DNA of 64,000 nucleotides from Chloracidobacterium sp. (GTDB lineage Bacteria; Acidobacteriota; Blastocatellia; Pyrinomonadales; Pyrinomonadaceae): assembly GCA_016711345.1 (NCBI GenBank), contig JADJTD010000001.1, positions 248,001 through 312,000 of the forward strand, in the 5' to 3' direction. The translations under genes were made by a program, and so were the position numbers. The notes under the pieces are model-generated. The model made no database searches and was not told where the DNA came from. It worked only from the letters and a program-made list of their open reading frames with translations. Shown piece after piece: positions 26,763 through 34,688 of this stretch (the first letter of the stretch is position 1; each line of letters starts with the position of its first letter).

Positions 26763-27404
26763 ATGGCAATACGGTTAGGCGACGAAGCGCCGGATTTCAC
26801 GGCGGAGACGACGCAGGGCACGATCAATTTTCATGAATGGCTCGGCGACGGCTGGGGCGTTTTGTTCTCGCATCCAAAAGATTTTACGCCCGTCTGCACC
26901 ACAGAACTCGGCATGGCCGCTCGGCTCAAACCCGAATTCGACAAACGCAACGTAAAGATCATGGGCCTAAGCGTTGACCCGCTCGATTCGCATATTACTT
27001 GGGAAAAAGACATCGAGGAAACGCAGGGCACTGCCGTGAATTTCCCGATGATCGCCGACGCCGACAAAAAGGTATCGGACCTCTACGATATGATCCACCC
27101 GAACGCCAGCGACACTTTCACAGTCCGCTCGGTCTATGTCGTCGGCCCGGACAAAAAGGTCAAGCTGATGATCACTTATCCGGCTTCGACGGGCAGAAAT
27201 TTTGACGAAGTTTTGCGTGTGATAGATTCGCTGCAATTGACGGCAAAATACAGTGTTGCGACTCCGGTAAACTGGAAGGACGGCGATGACTGTATTATCG
27301 TCCCTTCAGTCTCAGACGAAGACGCCAAAGCAAAATTCCCTGCCGGCTGGACGGAGGTAAAGCCATATTTGCGAATCACTCCGCAGCCGAATAAGGTTGG
27401 CTAG
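26763..27404 (+). CDS. 1-Cys peroxiredoxin (Prx6 type)
   Basis: 213 aa. The peroxidatic motif PVCTTE contains Cys45, preceded by the HPKDFTPVCTTELG context of the Prx6 subfamily. The C-terminal extension (about 160-213, with PVNWKDGDDCIIVPSV) is also typical of this subgroup. The enzyme reduces hydrogen peroxide and alkyl hydroperoxides in the cytoplasm. TTGGAGGTAAG gives a strong ribosome site 5 nt before the ATG, and an extended -10 promoter lies at 26725-26733. Confidence 0.95.
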   Translation: MAIRLGDEAPDFTAETTQGTINFHEWLGDGWGVLFSHPKDFTPVCTTELGMAARLKPEFDKRNVKIMGLSVDPLDSHITWEKDIEETQGTAVNFPMIADADKKVSDLYDMIHPNASDTFTVRSVYVVGPDKKVKLMITYPASTGRNFDEVLRVIDSLQLTAKYSVATPVNWKDGDDCIIVPSVSDEDAKAKFPAGWTEVKPYLRITPQPNKVG

Positions 27405-27419
27405 TTAGTCACCTTTGCA

Positions 27420-27701
27420 ATGGGAACGATGTCAAGAAAGCAGTTTCTGCGTTGGGAAAAGCGGCGGTTAAAGGGAAAGAGCTATGTCGTCTTGACAACC
27501 GCCGTGGTCTCCGGCATTTTCTTTTTCGTCTTACTAAATCTGGCAAGCTGGGCATGGAGCGGGCTGCCGCTTTCAAAAGTATTTGTACTCGCCTATCCGG
27601 CATTGGGGCTGCTCACTGGAACCATCATTTGGTGGATAAACGAGGAGCGATTTGCGGGATTCCTTTTGGACAAGGAAACCGGAGCTGCGGTCCGCCGCTG
27701 A
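27420..27701 (+). CDS. Small two-helix membrane protein, 93 aa
   Basis: A basic N-terminus (SRKQFLRWEKRRLKGK) precedes two hydrophobic helices at about 22-42 and 52-71, and the protein ends in a charged tail. No family recognised. It begins 15 nt after the peroxiredoxin stop and ends 12 nt before the biotin carrier gene, so it is probably cotranscribed with both. A second ATG at 27429 is a possible start. Confidence 0.65.
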   Translation: MGTMSRKQFLRWEKRRLKGKSYVVLTTAVVSGIFFFVLLNLASWAWSGLPLSKVFVLAYPALGLLTGTIIWWINEERFAGFLLDKETGAAVRR

Positions 27702-27713
27702 GGAAACGAAAGA

Positions 27714-28220
27714 ATGAAATTTATTGCAGAAACAGATGGCAATAAACACGACGTCGAGATCGTGCGGGAAGATGGCCGTGTCATTGCCAGTGTTGACGGG
27801 CGACAGTACGATCTCGAGGCTTCGGAACCGGAAGACGGCGTTTTCCTGTTAAAAAACGAAGGCGCAATCTTTGAGGCGTTTGTTTCACCGCAGGCGAATC
27901 CGGCCGATCCGGTTCTGGTGCGAGTCAGGGACAGTGTCCACGAGGTGAGGATCATAGATCCGAAACGGCTTCGCGGCGCCAAGGGCGACGATGCCGACGC
28001 CTCGGGGAAGGCCGAGATCAAGACCGCAATGCCCGGCAAGGTCGTTCGAATCCTCGTCACTAAAGGCGCCGAAGTAAAAAAAGGCGACGGCGTTATGGTA
28101 GTCGAAGCAATGAAAATGCAAAACGAAATGAAATCGCCCAAAGACGGAACCGTAACCGATATCCGCGTCAACGAAGGCGACACCGTCGGAGCAGGTGACA
28201 TTCTAATGGTTGTGGAATAA
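27714..28220 (+). CDS. Biotin carboxyl carrier protein
   Basis: 168 aa. The C-terminal 70 residues form a biotinyl domain with the EAMKM motif at about 129-133, whose Lys is the biotin site. The N-terminal half resembles the pyruvate/acyl-CoA carboxylase linker domain. It would carry carboxybiotin between a biotin carboxylase and a carboxyltransferase; neither partner is in the window, so the specific carboxylase is unknown. The form (MPGKVVRILVTKGAEVKKG) is closer to acyl-CoA carboxylase or decarboxylase carriers than to AccB of fatty acid synthesis. AGGAAA lies 8 nt before the ATG. Confidence 0.88.
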   Translation: MKFIAETDGNKHDVEIVREDGRVIASVDGRQYDLEASEPEDGVFLLKNEGAIFEAFVSPQANPADPVLVRVRDSVHEVRIIDPKRLRGAKGDDADASGKAEIKTAMPGKVVRILVTKGAEVKKGDGVMVVEAMKMQNEMKSPKDGTVTDIRVNEGDTVGAGDILMVVE

Positions 28221-28227
28221 GATCGCT

Positions 28228-28304
28228 GCAAAAGCCCGCACGTAAGTAGGGGCGAAAACACGCAACTTGAATGTACCGCCTTTACTATCGTGCAGGCTCC
28301 TGCA
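28228..28304. repeat. Dispersed palindrome, copy C, overlapping the PIG-L stop
   Basis: The left arm holds GCCCGCACGTAAGTAGGGGC; the right arm (about 28276-28304) is the weaker complement and contains the last codons and the stop of the PIG-L gene. It lies between two converging genes. Confidence 0.85.
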
Positions 28305-30900
28305 TTAACAGATTAGCAAACAACCGATACGCCCCCGGAACACCCGCCGGCAATTGCCTGAACATCGAGTAGTTGCAATAGATATAATTCCCTTTTCCAA
28401 ACTTTGCGATCACAAGTCCGCCTTTATTTTCAGCTTCGCCCGCGTCATGCGATTCGAGCAGCGGAGTGTAAGCAGCATCCATCGTGCTGAAATTATAAAG
28501 ATTTCGCTCCTGAACCCAACCTGCAAAATCGGCGTCCGTGATCTTATTAGGAAAATTAAATATCGGATGCTCGGGCTGCAGGATAGTGACCGTTGCATTC
28601 TCGTCTGCCACGCGCGGTCCCATTTGCGCAGGAAAAGGCATCATATTTTGCTGCGCATAACTAGGCAATTGATACTGAACGATCAAAGTGCCGCCGTCGC
28701 GCGCATAATCTAAAAGCCGCTGGTTGTTTGCTACAATATCGGGACGCACCTGATACGCACGAATACCTACAACGATCACGTCAAACCGTGATAGATTCCC
28801 GCTCGCAAGCTCGCGCTCCGAAACCATCTCTAAGTCAATTCCCATCTGCCTGATCGCTTCCGGCACGCGGTCACCACTGCCGACAATATACCCGACCTTC
28901 GACCGCGTGGTCTTGAGATCCATAACCTTTACATCAACCGCCGCGGGCCGATAGTAACGATGCGTCTGAATGTGCGGATACGCGATAGTTTTCATCGTTA
29001 TATTCGCCACATCCTCGCCAATCATCGCCTGACCTGAGATCCTATAACTTCCCGCCTTCGTCCGCGCCGGAATCGTCACATCAACCGTGATCGCCGACTT
29101 TTCGCCCGTACGTTTGAGTTCAAATATCTTTGACTCCGCAGTGTATTTCCATTCACGCGCCCCATCGAAATTCAACGACGCCGTACCCGTAACAGGCTTC
29201 TGCGAATGATTGGTCACCGTCATCACAACCTGCCGCGTCTGCTCCTTCTCCGAATATGGAACGATCATCATCGACTGATCCATCTCAAGCGTCACTTTCG
29301 GCACAACTTCAACATTCCGCCGAATCTCACCGCGGATGTCATCGGCGTATCGAAATTGAACCGGCTGTTCTATTACAAAGTGTATGCGGTCAACCTCTGC
29401 GTATATTACTGCGGTTAAAGCCTGTGGCTCGAACGGCAGTGCGATATGTTCTGGATTCGGCAATCTATAAAGATCACCCTCTCTCGGCGATGAAAACCAA
29501 TATGGTTGAGTCGCCTTTTCCTCTAGTGGCACAGTCACATTGAAATAGATATTGTCGTTTGCAATCTCGCGTCGCATAAACGCAGTACTATTTTCTTTAG
29601 GTGCATCTATCTTCGCGCCCTTCCATCCCGTTGGCGCATTTACCTCCATCGATGTAATTCTTAGCTTGGGCGATTGAGGAAAATATACTTTGATTCCCAG
29701 TACGACGCTGTTCCCGGGCACGACCGTTTCCTTGTCGACAAGGGCATCGATTTCTATTCCCAATGCAATCCGTAGTGCATTTGAATATTCCACAATCTTC
29801 TTCGTTAAAAGAAAAACACTATCAGGCTTGCGATTTTTATCCTCTGCAGCGATTCTGACCGCTTGCAGACCGTTCACCAAATTCGTGATCGTATCATGAG
29901 TTGACTCAGGGCGGAATTCCGTTTTAGCCTTTTCCGCTAACTCGGCAGCCCGTATTAAATCGGATTCTGTTGCTCTGTTCGCAGTCCCCAAAATATCGTC
30001 AATGTTCGCAATAGAAGTGCTTAGGCCGTCGAAAACGCTCGCTTCCTTTTCAACCTTCGGCACCTTACTCTCGATCAAATTCAATCCCGAAAACTGATCG
30101 CCCTTAAGTTCTAACACACCTTGTTCCTGAGATTTGTGCTGGCTGCGGGCTTCCATCGCGATCTCGAAATATGAGCGGCCGAGAAGAGGATCGTATTTAC
30201 CGGTATTGATCTTAAGCTGAGGTTCGCCGGTTGCTCGAAAACCGTGACGGACGTAAAACTTCTTCACAGTCCAGGGTGAACCAGCATCGGTGCATTGCGA
30301 TGGGTCGGCGGCGGCTTTGACGGCAAGCGGTGATATATAACCCGCGTACTGATGTTGCCCGTGGCCGTCGGCGGATGTTCCTGAGAATTGTGAGATAACG
30401 ACAAGGGGCCGGAAGCTTCGAATGACGCGAACTACATCGCAAAGAACGACCTTTTCGTCCCACTTACTCTTCGCCTCTTCGAGCGTCTTCGAAAAGCCGT
30501 AATCATATGCTCGCGTAAAATACTGCTCCGCTCCGTCGAGCCGCCTTGCTTGCAGCAGTTCTTCCGTGCGTATCACACCGAGAGCTTCGCCAAGTTCCGG
30601 GCCGATGATATTCTGCCCGCCGTCGCCGCGTGTTAGAGATAAATATGCAGTTCGCGCACTTTCGCCGCGTGCAAGATATGTGAGCAACGCGGTATCTTCG
30701 TCATCCGGATGCGCGCCGATCATTAGAGCGCTTGCTGTCGTGTTGAGCCGCTTAAGCATCTGACCAAGCCCTGTCGCCCCTCGGTCATAGATCGGCCGCA
30801 CCTGCGCAGGTGTCATTAACCGCAGAGACACGGAAACGCAGAGAAAAATAAAAATAGGAACTGAGATTTTCTTGATCATAAAAACAAACTCTCTACTCAT
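28285..30900 (-). CDS. Secreted PIG-L/LmbE-family deacetylase
   Basis: 871 aa from ATG 30900. The zinc motif AHPDDE is at 63-68, in a PIG-L domain of about 250 residues; the rest is several beta-rich domains ending in a ThuA/glutamine-amidotransferase-like region (FDVIVVGIRAYQ). Signal peptide about 10-30. PIG-L enzymes remove N-acetyl groups from GlcNAc-type sugars; here the export signal suggests an extracellular or periplasmic glycan substrate. The start overlaps the symporter stop (ATGA), so the two are translationally coupled and the symporter may import the released product. A longer frame starts at 30987 but would lie wholly inside the symporter gene. The signal peptide core and the last codons both lie in repeat DNA. 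Confidence 0.88.
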   Translation of the reverse strand: MSREFVFMIKKISVPIFIFLCVSVSLRLMTPAQVRPIYDRGATGLGQMLKRLNTTASALMIGAHPDDEDTALLTYLARGESARTAYLSLTRGDGGQNIIGPELGEALGVIRTEELLQARRLDGAEQYFTRAYDYGFSKTLEEAKSKWDEKVVLCDVVRVIRSFRPLVVISQFSGTSADGHGQHQYAGYISPLAVKAAADPSQCTDAGSPWTVKKFYVRHGFRATGEPQLKINTGKYDPLLGRSYFEIAMEARSQHKSQEQGVLELKGDQFSGLNLIESKVPKVEKEASVFDGLSTSIANIDDILGTANRATESDLIRAAELAEKAKTEFRPESTHDTITNLVNGLQAVRIAAEDKNRKPDSVFLLTKKIVEYSNALRIALGIEIDALVDKETVVPGNSVVLGIKVYFPQSPKLRITSMEVNAPTGWKGAKIDAPKENSTAFMRREIANDNIYFNVTVPLEEKATQPYWFSSPREGDLYRLPNPEHIALPFEPQALTAVIYAEVDRIHFVIEQPVQFRYADDIRGEIRRNVEVVPKVTLEMDQSMMIVPYSEKEQTRQVVMTVTNHSQKPVTGTASLNFDGAREWKYTAESKIFELKRTGEKSAITVDVTIPARTKAGSYRISGQAMIGEDVANITMKTIAYPHIQTHRYYRPAAVDVKVMDLKTTRSKVGYIVGSGDRVPEAIRQMGIDLEMVSERELASGNLSRFDVIVVGIRAYQVRPDIVANNQRLLDYARDGGTLIVQYQLPSYAQQNMMPFPAQMGPRVADENATVTILQPEHPIFNFPNKITDADFAGWVQERNLYNFSTMDAAYTPLLESHDAGEAENKGGLVIAKFGKGNYIYCNYSMFRQLPAGVPGAYRLFANLLMQEPAR

Positions 30901-30932
30901 AAGTTCTGCGTCTCTGCATTTCCGCGGTTCAC
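30816..30932. repeat. Inverted repeat spanning the symporter / PIG-L junction
   Basis: Left arm 30816-30848 (CCGCAGAGACACGGAAACGC) and right arm 30904-30932 (TTCTGCGTCTCTGCATTTCC) are rough inverted copies. The right arm encodes the last residues of the symporter (VNRGNAETQNL) and the left arm the hydrophobic core of the PIG-L signal peptide (FLCVSVSLRL). Confidence 0.8.
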
Positions 30933-32579
30933 ATCGTTTTTCACCGTCAAACTGATCAAATATCCAAAAAATACTGTAACGAGACATCCGATCACATTAA
31001 ACCAAAGGAACTCGATGTCCGTAAAGATACTTGCCGTCCAAACCGACGCGATGCCAAACAAAAGCCCAAAAAATGCGCCGCGAGCCTTCGCTCTTTTTAC
31101 GACAAACGCAAGCACAAAAACTCCTAACAGTGAACCGTAAAAAAAGGATCCGAATTTGTTCACAACCTCGATCAGCGAACCGAGATTGGTCGCAAAGATA
31201 GCCACAACACACGCAAATATTCCCCAGATAAAAGTCGTGATACGGCCAACTGCAACATAATGAGCATCCGTCGCTTCGGGTTGGTAAAGCCGCCTGTAAA
31301 AATCTATCGTCGTTGCCGTCGCAAGTGCATTCAACTCGGCCGCTATAGAAGACATCGCCGCCGCAAAGATCGCGGCGATCAGCAACCCGATAACGCCCAT
31401 AGGCATATTTTCGAGAATGAATGTCGGGAATACGTAATTAATGTCGTTGAATGAAGGATTGCTGGTTGATCTTACAAATGCAACGGCTTCTCTGCGACTT
31501 TCGTTAAACTTCTTGTCGGCATCAATGTACTCTTGTCGAAGCTGAATGTTCTCAGTCTCAAAATGCAATGCGGCCTCTCGGCGTTCTGCATGAGCAGCGG
31601 CATATTTACTTTGGATCTGTCTGAATTCTTCTGTCTGCTCCGCTTTATTGACTTCAACAGGATTAAACACGATCGGCGGTGCAGAAAACTGATAAAAGAT
31701 AAACACCATAATGCCGATCAGCAAAATGCCAAATTGCATCGGAATCTTAAGAAACGCGCTCATCAGCAGCGAAGTTCTGCCTTCGTCAACAGATTTAGCT
31801 GTCAGAAAACGCTGAACCTGGCTCTGGTCGCACCCAAAATAACCGAGCATCAAAAATAGCCCACCGATCAATCCCGACCAGATCGTGTATTTTTCCTTGA
31901 GATCAAAAGTCGTATCGACCATATTGAGTTTGCCGAGACTGCCTGCGAGATGAAGGCCAGAACCAAGCGTAACCCCATCCGGAAAACTCCACAAAATCAC
32001 GACGAAACAAACTCCGAGTCCAACAAAGATAACGACCATCTGTTTCACATCGGTCCAGGTGACAGCTTGAACTCCGCCGAAAACAGTGTAAATCGTCGTT
32101 GAAAGCCCAATGGCAAAGATCGTTGCGATCAGATTCCAGCCGAACACGATCGAAAGAACGATCGACGGCGCCGAGATGATCGTCCCGACGCCGAGACCGC
32201 GTGATATGAGAAAAAAGAAGCTCGTTAGAGTGCGAACTTTTACATCAAAACGCTTTTCGAGATATTCGTAAGCAGTAAAAACATTAGCGCGATGAAAGAA
32301 TGGAACCACCGTAACGCAAAGTATGATCATCGCGAACGGCAGTCCGTAGTAGAACTGGATAAACCGCATTCCATCGCTGTATGCCTGGCCGGTTGTGCCG
32401 ACAAGCGTGATCGCAGAAAGCTGCGTAGCCATCACAGAAAGCCCAACGGCCCACCACGGCAAGCCTCGATCAGCCAGAAAGTAACCTTCTTTGCTGCCGC
32501 TGTGCTTCGTCATCCGGATGCCATCCCAAATAACGTAAGCGAGATAAACGGCTACAATTGCCCAGTCGAGTGATCTCAT
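30897..32579 (-). CDS. Sodium:solute symporter (SSS family)
   Basis: 560 aa with about 13 membrane helices. N-terminal helix DWAIVAVYLAYVIWDG, then RGLPWWAVGLSVMATQLSAIT and the GTTGQAYSDG region typical of SSF proteins; the second sodium-site-type segment SSIAAELNALATATTIDFYR is near 410-430. A hydrophilic, coiled-coil-like insert at about 308-372 (Glu/Arg/Ala-rich) sits between two helices. Substrate unknown; coupling to the PIG-L gene (4-nt overlap) suggests a sugar or amino sugar. A 39-aa one-helix protein is encoded 11 nt upstream and could be an accessory subunit. Confidence 0.9.
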   Translation of the reverse strand: MRSLDWAIVAVYLAYVIWDGIRMTKHSGSKEGYFLADRGLPWWAVGLSVMATQLSAITLVGTTGQAYSDGMRFIQFYYGLPFAMIILCVTVVPFFHRANVFTAYEYLEKRFDVKVRTLTSFFFLISRGLGVGTIISAPSIVLSIVFGWNLIATIFAIGLSTTIYTVFGGVQAVTWTDVKQMVVIFVGLGVCFVVILWSFPDGVTLGSGLHLAGSLGKLNMVDTTFDLKEKYTIWSGLIGGLFLMLGYFGCDQSQVQRFLTAKSVDEGRTSLLMSAFLKIPMQFGILLIGIMVFIFYQFSAPPIVFNPVEVNKAEQTEEFRQIQSKYAAAHAERREAALHFETENIQLRQEYIDADKKFNESRREAVAFVRSTSNPSFNDINYVFPTFILENMPMGVIGLLIAAIFAAAMSSIAAELNALATATTIDFYRRLYQPEATDAHYVAVGRITTFIWGIFACVVAIFATNLGSLIEVVNKFGSFFYGSLLGVFVLAFVVKRAKARGAFFGLLFGIASVWTASIFTDIEFLWFNVIGCLVTVFFGYLISLTVKNDVNRGNAETQNL

Positions 32580-32590
32580 TTATCAGATCC

Positions 32591-32710
32591 TTATTTGAAA
32601 TACCGCGAAAATGCCCAGAGAGCCGTGACCACAACAAAGGTGTTAATTACAACCGCCATATAGACTCGATTCCAAAATACGCTCGGCCTTTCTTCAGTCT
32701 GGTTTTCCAT
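32591..32710 (-). CDS. 39-aa single-helix membrane protein, possible symporter subunit
   Basis: ATG 32708-32710 to TAA 32591: a charged N-terminus (ENQTEERPSVFWNR) and one membrane helix (YMAVVINTFVVVTALWAF) ending RYFK. It starts 3 nt after the mutL stop and ends 11 nt before the symporter start. Small partner proteins are known for several SSS transporters (for example YhdT with PanF), so an accessory role is inferred from context. The upstream bases contain no strong Shine-Dalgarno; coupling to mutL is likely. Confidence 0.6.
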   Translation of the reverse strand: MENQTEERPSVFWNRVYMAVVINTFVVVTALWAFSRYFK

Positions 32711-32713
32711 ATT

Positions 32714-34687
32714 TTATGTTCTGTGAAAGCCACGCTCGATGTCCTTCATCGATAGTCGCAAAATTACGGGACGCCCATGTGGGCATGTCGTTGGCGAAGT
32801 CGTTATCAAAAGCCTGTCGATCATCCAGCGCATTTTTTCGGGCGTGAGTTTCATATTGATCTTTACAGCAGCCTTGCAGGCGAGACTCGCGGCGATGTCG
32901 TCACGCAAAGTGGTTTTTGCTCCGCCGCGTTTTTCGGCCTCGATCGTGTCTAGTATTTCCGCGAACAGGTTTCGCGCTTCCGATGCTGGTAGGTCCGTAG
33001 GAATGCTCTTGATCGCTACAGTTCGTCCAGAAAGCCGCATCAATCCAAATCCTAATGACTCAAGATCTGCCTCAATAAGTTGAAAAGCCACAGACTGTGC
33101 TGGCGAGAGATCGATCGTTTCGGGCAGAAGAAGATTTTGCGATTCGATCGTTCGCTCGGCTTCACTTTTGCGAAACTTATCGAACAAAATTCGCTCGTGT
33201 GCAACGTGCTGGTCGATCAAAAGCAATCCTTCGTCATCGACCGCGATAATAAAACTCTCATGCAGTTGGCCGAGCGGTTGAATCTTAGACGACGAGATCT
33301 GCTCGACTTCGATCGACTTAGCCAATTTCGCCGCTGAATTGACCGGCGGTAAGTCGGCGTAACCAGCAGCAGCGGCGAATGATCCTTCGCTTAGAGCATT
33401 CTCCGAACGTGCTTTGGCAATTTGCTCACAATTGGCCGAAGAAACCTCAACAGTTTCCAAGTGCTCAGCGGTTGATCCCATTTCTAAAATGGGAATGACT
33501 CCATCTCCAGTTTCATTTAATGCTGATGACGCTATTGGGTCAAACACCTCGGCCACAAAACTGTCTTCAGTTCCACGCATGTCAAACTGCATAGCCGCTT
33601 GTTCGATCTCAATCTGCTCTTTTGCAATTGTTCGATCTATCGGAAATTCAATTCTCTCCCGTGATTCGTCTATGGACTGTGTCTCGGCTACTACTCCGGC
33701 TCTTGCAAGAGCATTTCTGATCGCCTCCGCGACGACATCCTTTACCGCCTCACCGCGACGAAAGCGAACCTCCGTCTTCGCCGGATGAACATTAACGTCG
33801 ATCTCCTCGAGCGGAATGTCTAAAAAAAGGAATGCGACAGGATAGACGCCATGGGGCAGTATCGAACGAAACCCATCGGACAAGCCTGTTGAGATCGTTT
33901 TATCACGAACAAAGCGATTATTTACAAAGAAATATTGAGCGTCGCGTGTCGTCCGGCGTTCGCGTGGCGCCGACACGTAGCCGGTGACCTTTGCAACAAA
34001 TTCGCGTCCGCCATCCACCGGCACAAGGCTTTCGATCAAACCGGATCCGAAAATCTGAAACGCACGTTCGCGCAGATCTTTTGCAGGCGAGACACGTAGC
34101 ACTTCTCGCCCGTTGTTTGTCATTGTGAACGCGATCTCAGGATGAGCAAGGGCATAATGTGTCACGATCCCGGTAAGATGATAATTCTCCGTCGCCTCAG
34201 AACGCATAAATTTGCGTCGCGCAGGCGTGTTGAAAAAGAGGTCGCGGACAGAGATCGTCGTTCCACGGTCTCGCGCGGCGTCTTTTACATCGATCAATTT
34301 TCCGCCTTCGATAACGACACGTGTTGCTTCCTGTTCAGCGTCGGTCTTTGAGATCAATTCAACCTTTGCAACCGAAGCGATCGATGCCAAAGCCTCGCCG
34401 CGAAAACCTAAGGTCGCGATCCTTCCGAGATCTTCGAGGTTTCTTATCTTAGATGTCGCGTGTCTTTCGAAAGCAAGGATTGCGTCGTCGCGAACCATCC
34501 CTTCACCATCGTCACTTATTCGCATCAGCCTACGGCCGCCAAGTTCGATATCGATCTGGATACGCGTGCCGCCCGCGTCAATAGCGTTTTCGACAAGCTC
34601 TTTGACAACGGACGCAGGCCGTTCGACCACCTCGCCCGCCGCGATCTGGTTTGCCAAATTATCTGGTAAGATCCTGATCTTGTTCAT
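32714..34687 (-). CDS. mutL: DNA mismatch repair protein MutL
   Basis: 657 aa. GHKL ATPase motifs: ELVENAIDAG (about 30-39), DDGEGM (about 58-63) and GFRGEALASIASV (about 93-105). The C-terminal dimerisation domain keeps the endonuclease-type motifs DQHVAHERILFD and CPHGRP, with ACKAA at the third site, so the protein probably nicks DNA as in organisms without MutH. It acts with MutS in mismatch repair. A low-complexity linker lies at about 340-450. It starts 1 nt after the bshC stop and is followed by the small membrane protein. Confidence 0.96.
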   Translation of the reverse strand: MNKIRILPDNLANQIAAGEVVERPASVVKELVENAIDAGGTRIQIDIELGGRRLMRISDDGEGMVRDDAILAFERHATSKIRNLEDLGRIATLGFRGEALASIASVAKVELISKTDAEQEATRVVIEGGKLIDVKDAARDRGTTISVRDLFFNTPARRKFMRSEATENYHLTGIVTHYALAHPEIAFTMTNNGREVLRVSPAKDLRERAFQIFGSGLIESLVPVDGGREFVAKVTGYVSAPRERRTTRDAQYFFVNNRFVRDKTISTGLSDGFRSILPHGVYPVAFLFLDIPLEEIDVNVHPAKTEVRFRRGEAVKDVVAEAIRNALARAGVVAETQSIDESRERIEFPIDRTIAKEQIEIEQAAMQFDMRGTEDSFVAEVFDPIASSALNETGDGVIPILEMGSTAEHLETVEVSSANCEQIAKARSENALSEGSFAAAAGYADLPPVNSAAKLAKSIEVEQISSSKIQPLGQLHESFIIAVDDEGLLLIDQHVAHERILFDKFRKSEAERTIESQNLLLPETIDLSPAQSVAFQLIEADLESLGFGLMRLSGRTVAIKSIPTDLPASEARNLFAEILDTIEAEKRGGAKTTLRDDIAASLACKAAVKINMKLTPEKMRWMIDRLLITTSPTTCPHGRPVILRLSMKDIERGFHRT

Positions 34688-34688
34688 T

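Noticed and set aside
28285..30900. PIG-L protein as BshB of bacillithiol synthesis
   Set aside because: It has a signal peptide and is several times larger than BshB, which is cytoplasmic.
28285..30987. Longer PIG-L start at 30987
   Set aside because: It would overlap the symporter by 90 nt and put a charged stretch before the signal peptide; the ATGA-coupled start at 30900 is better.
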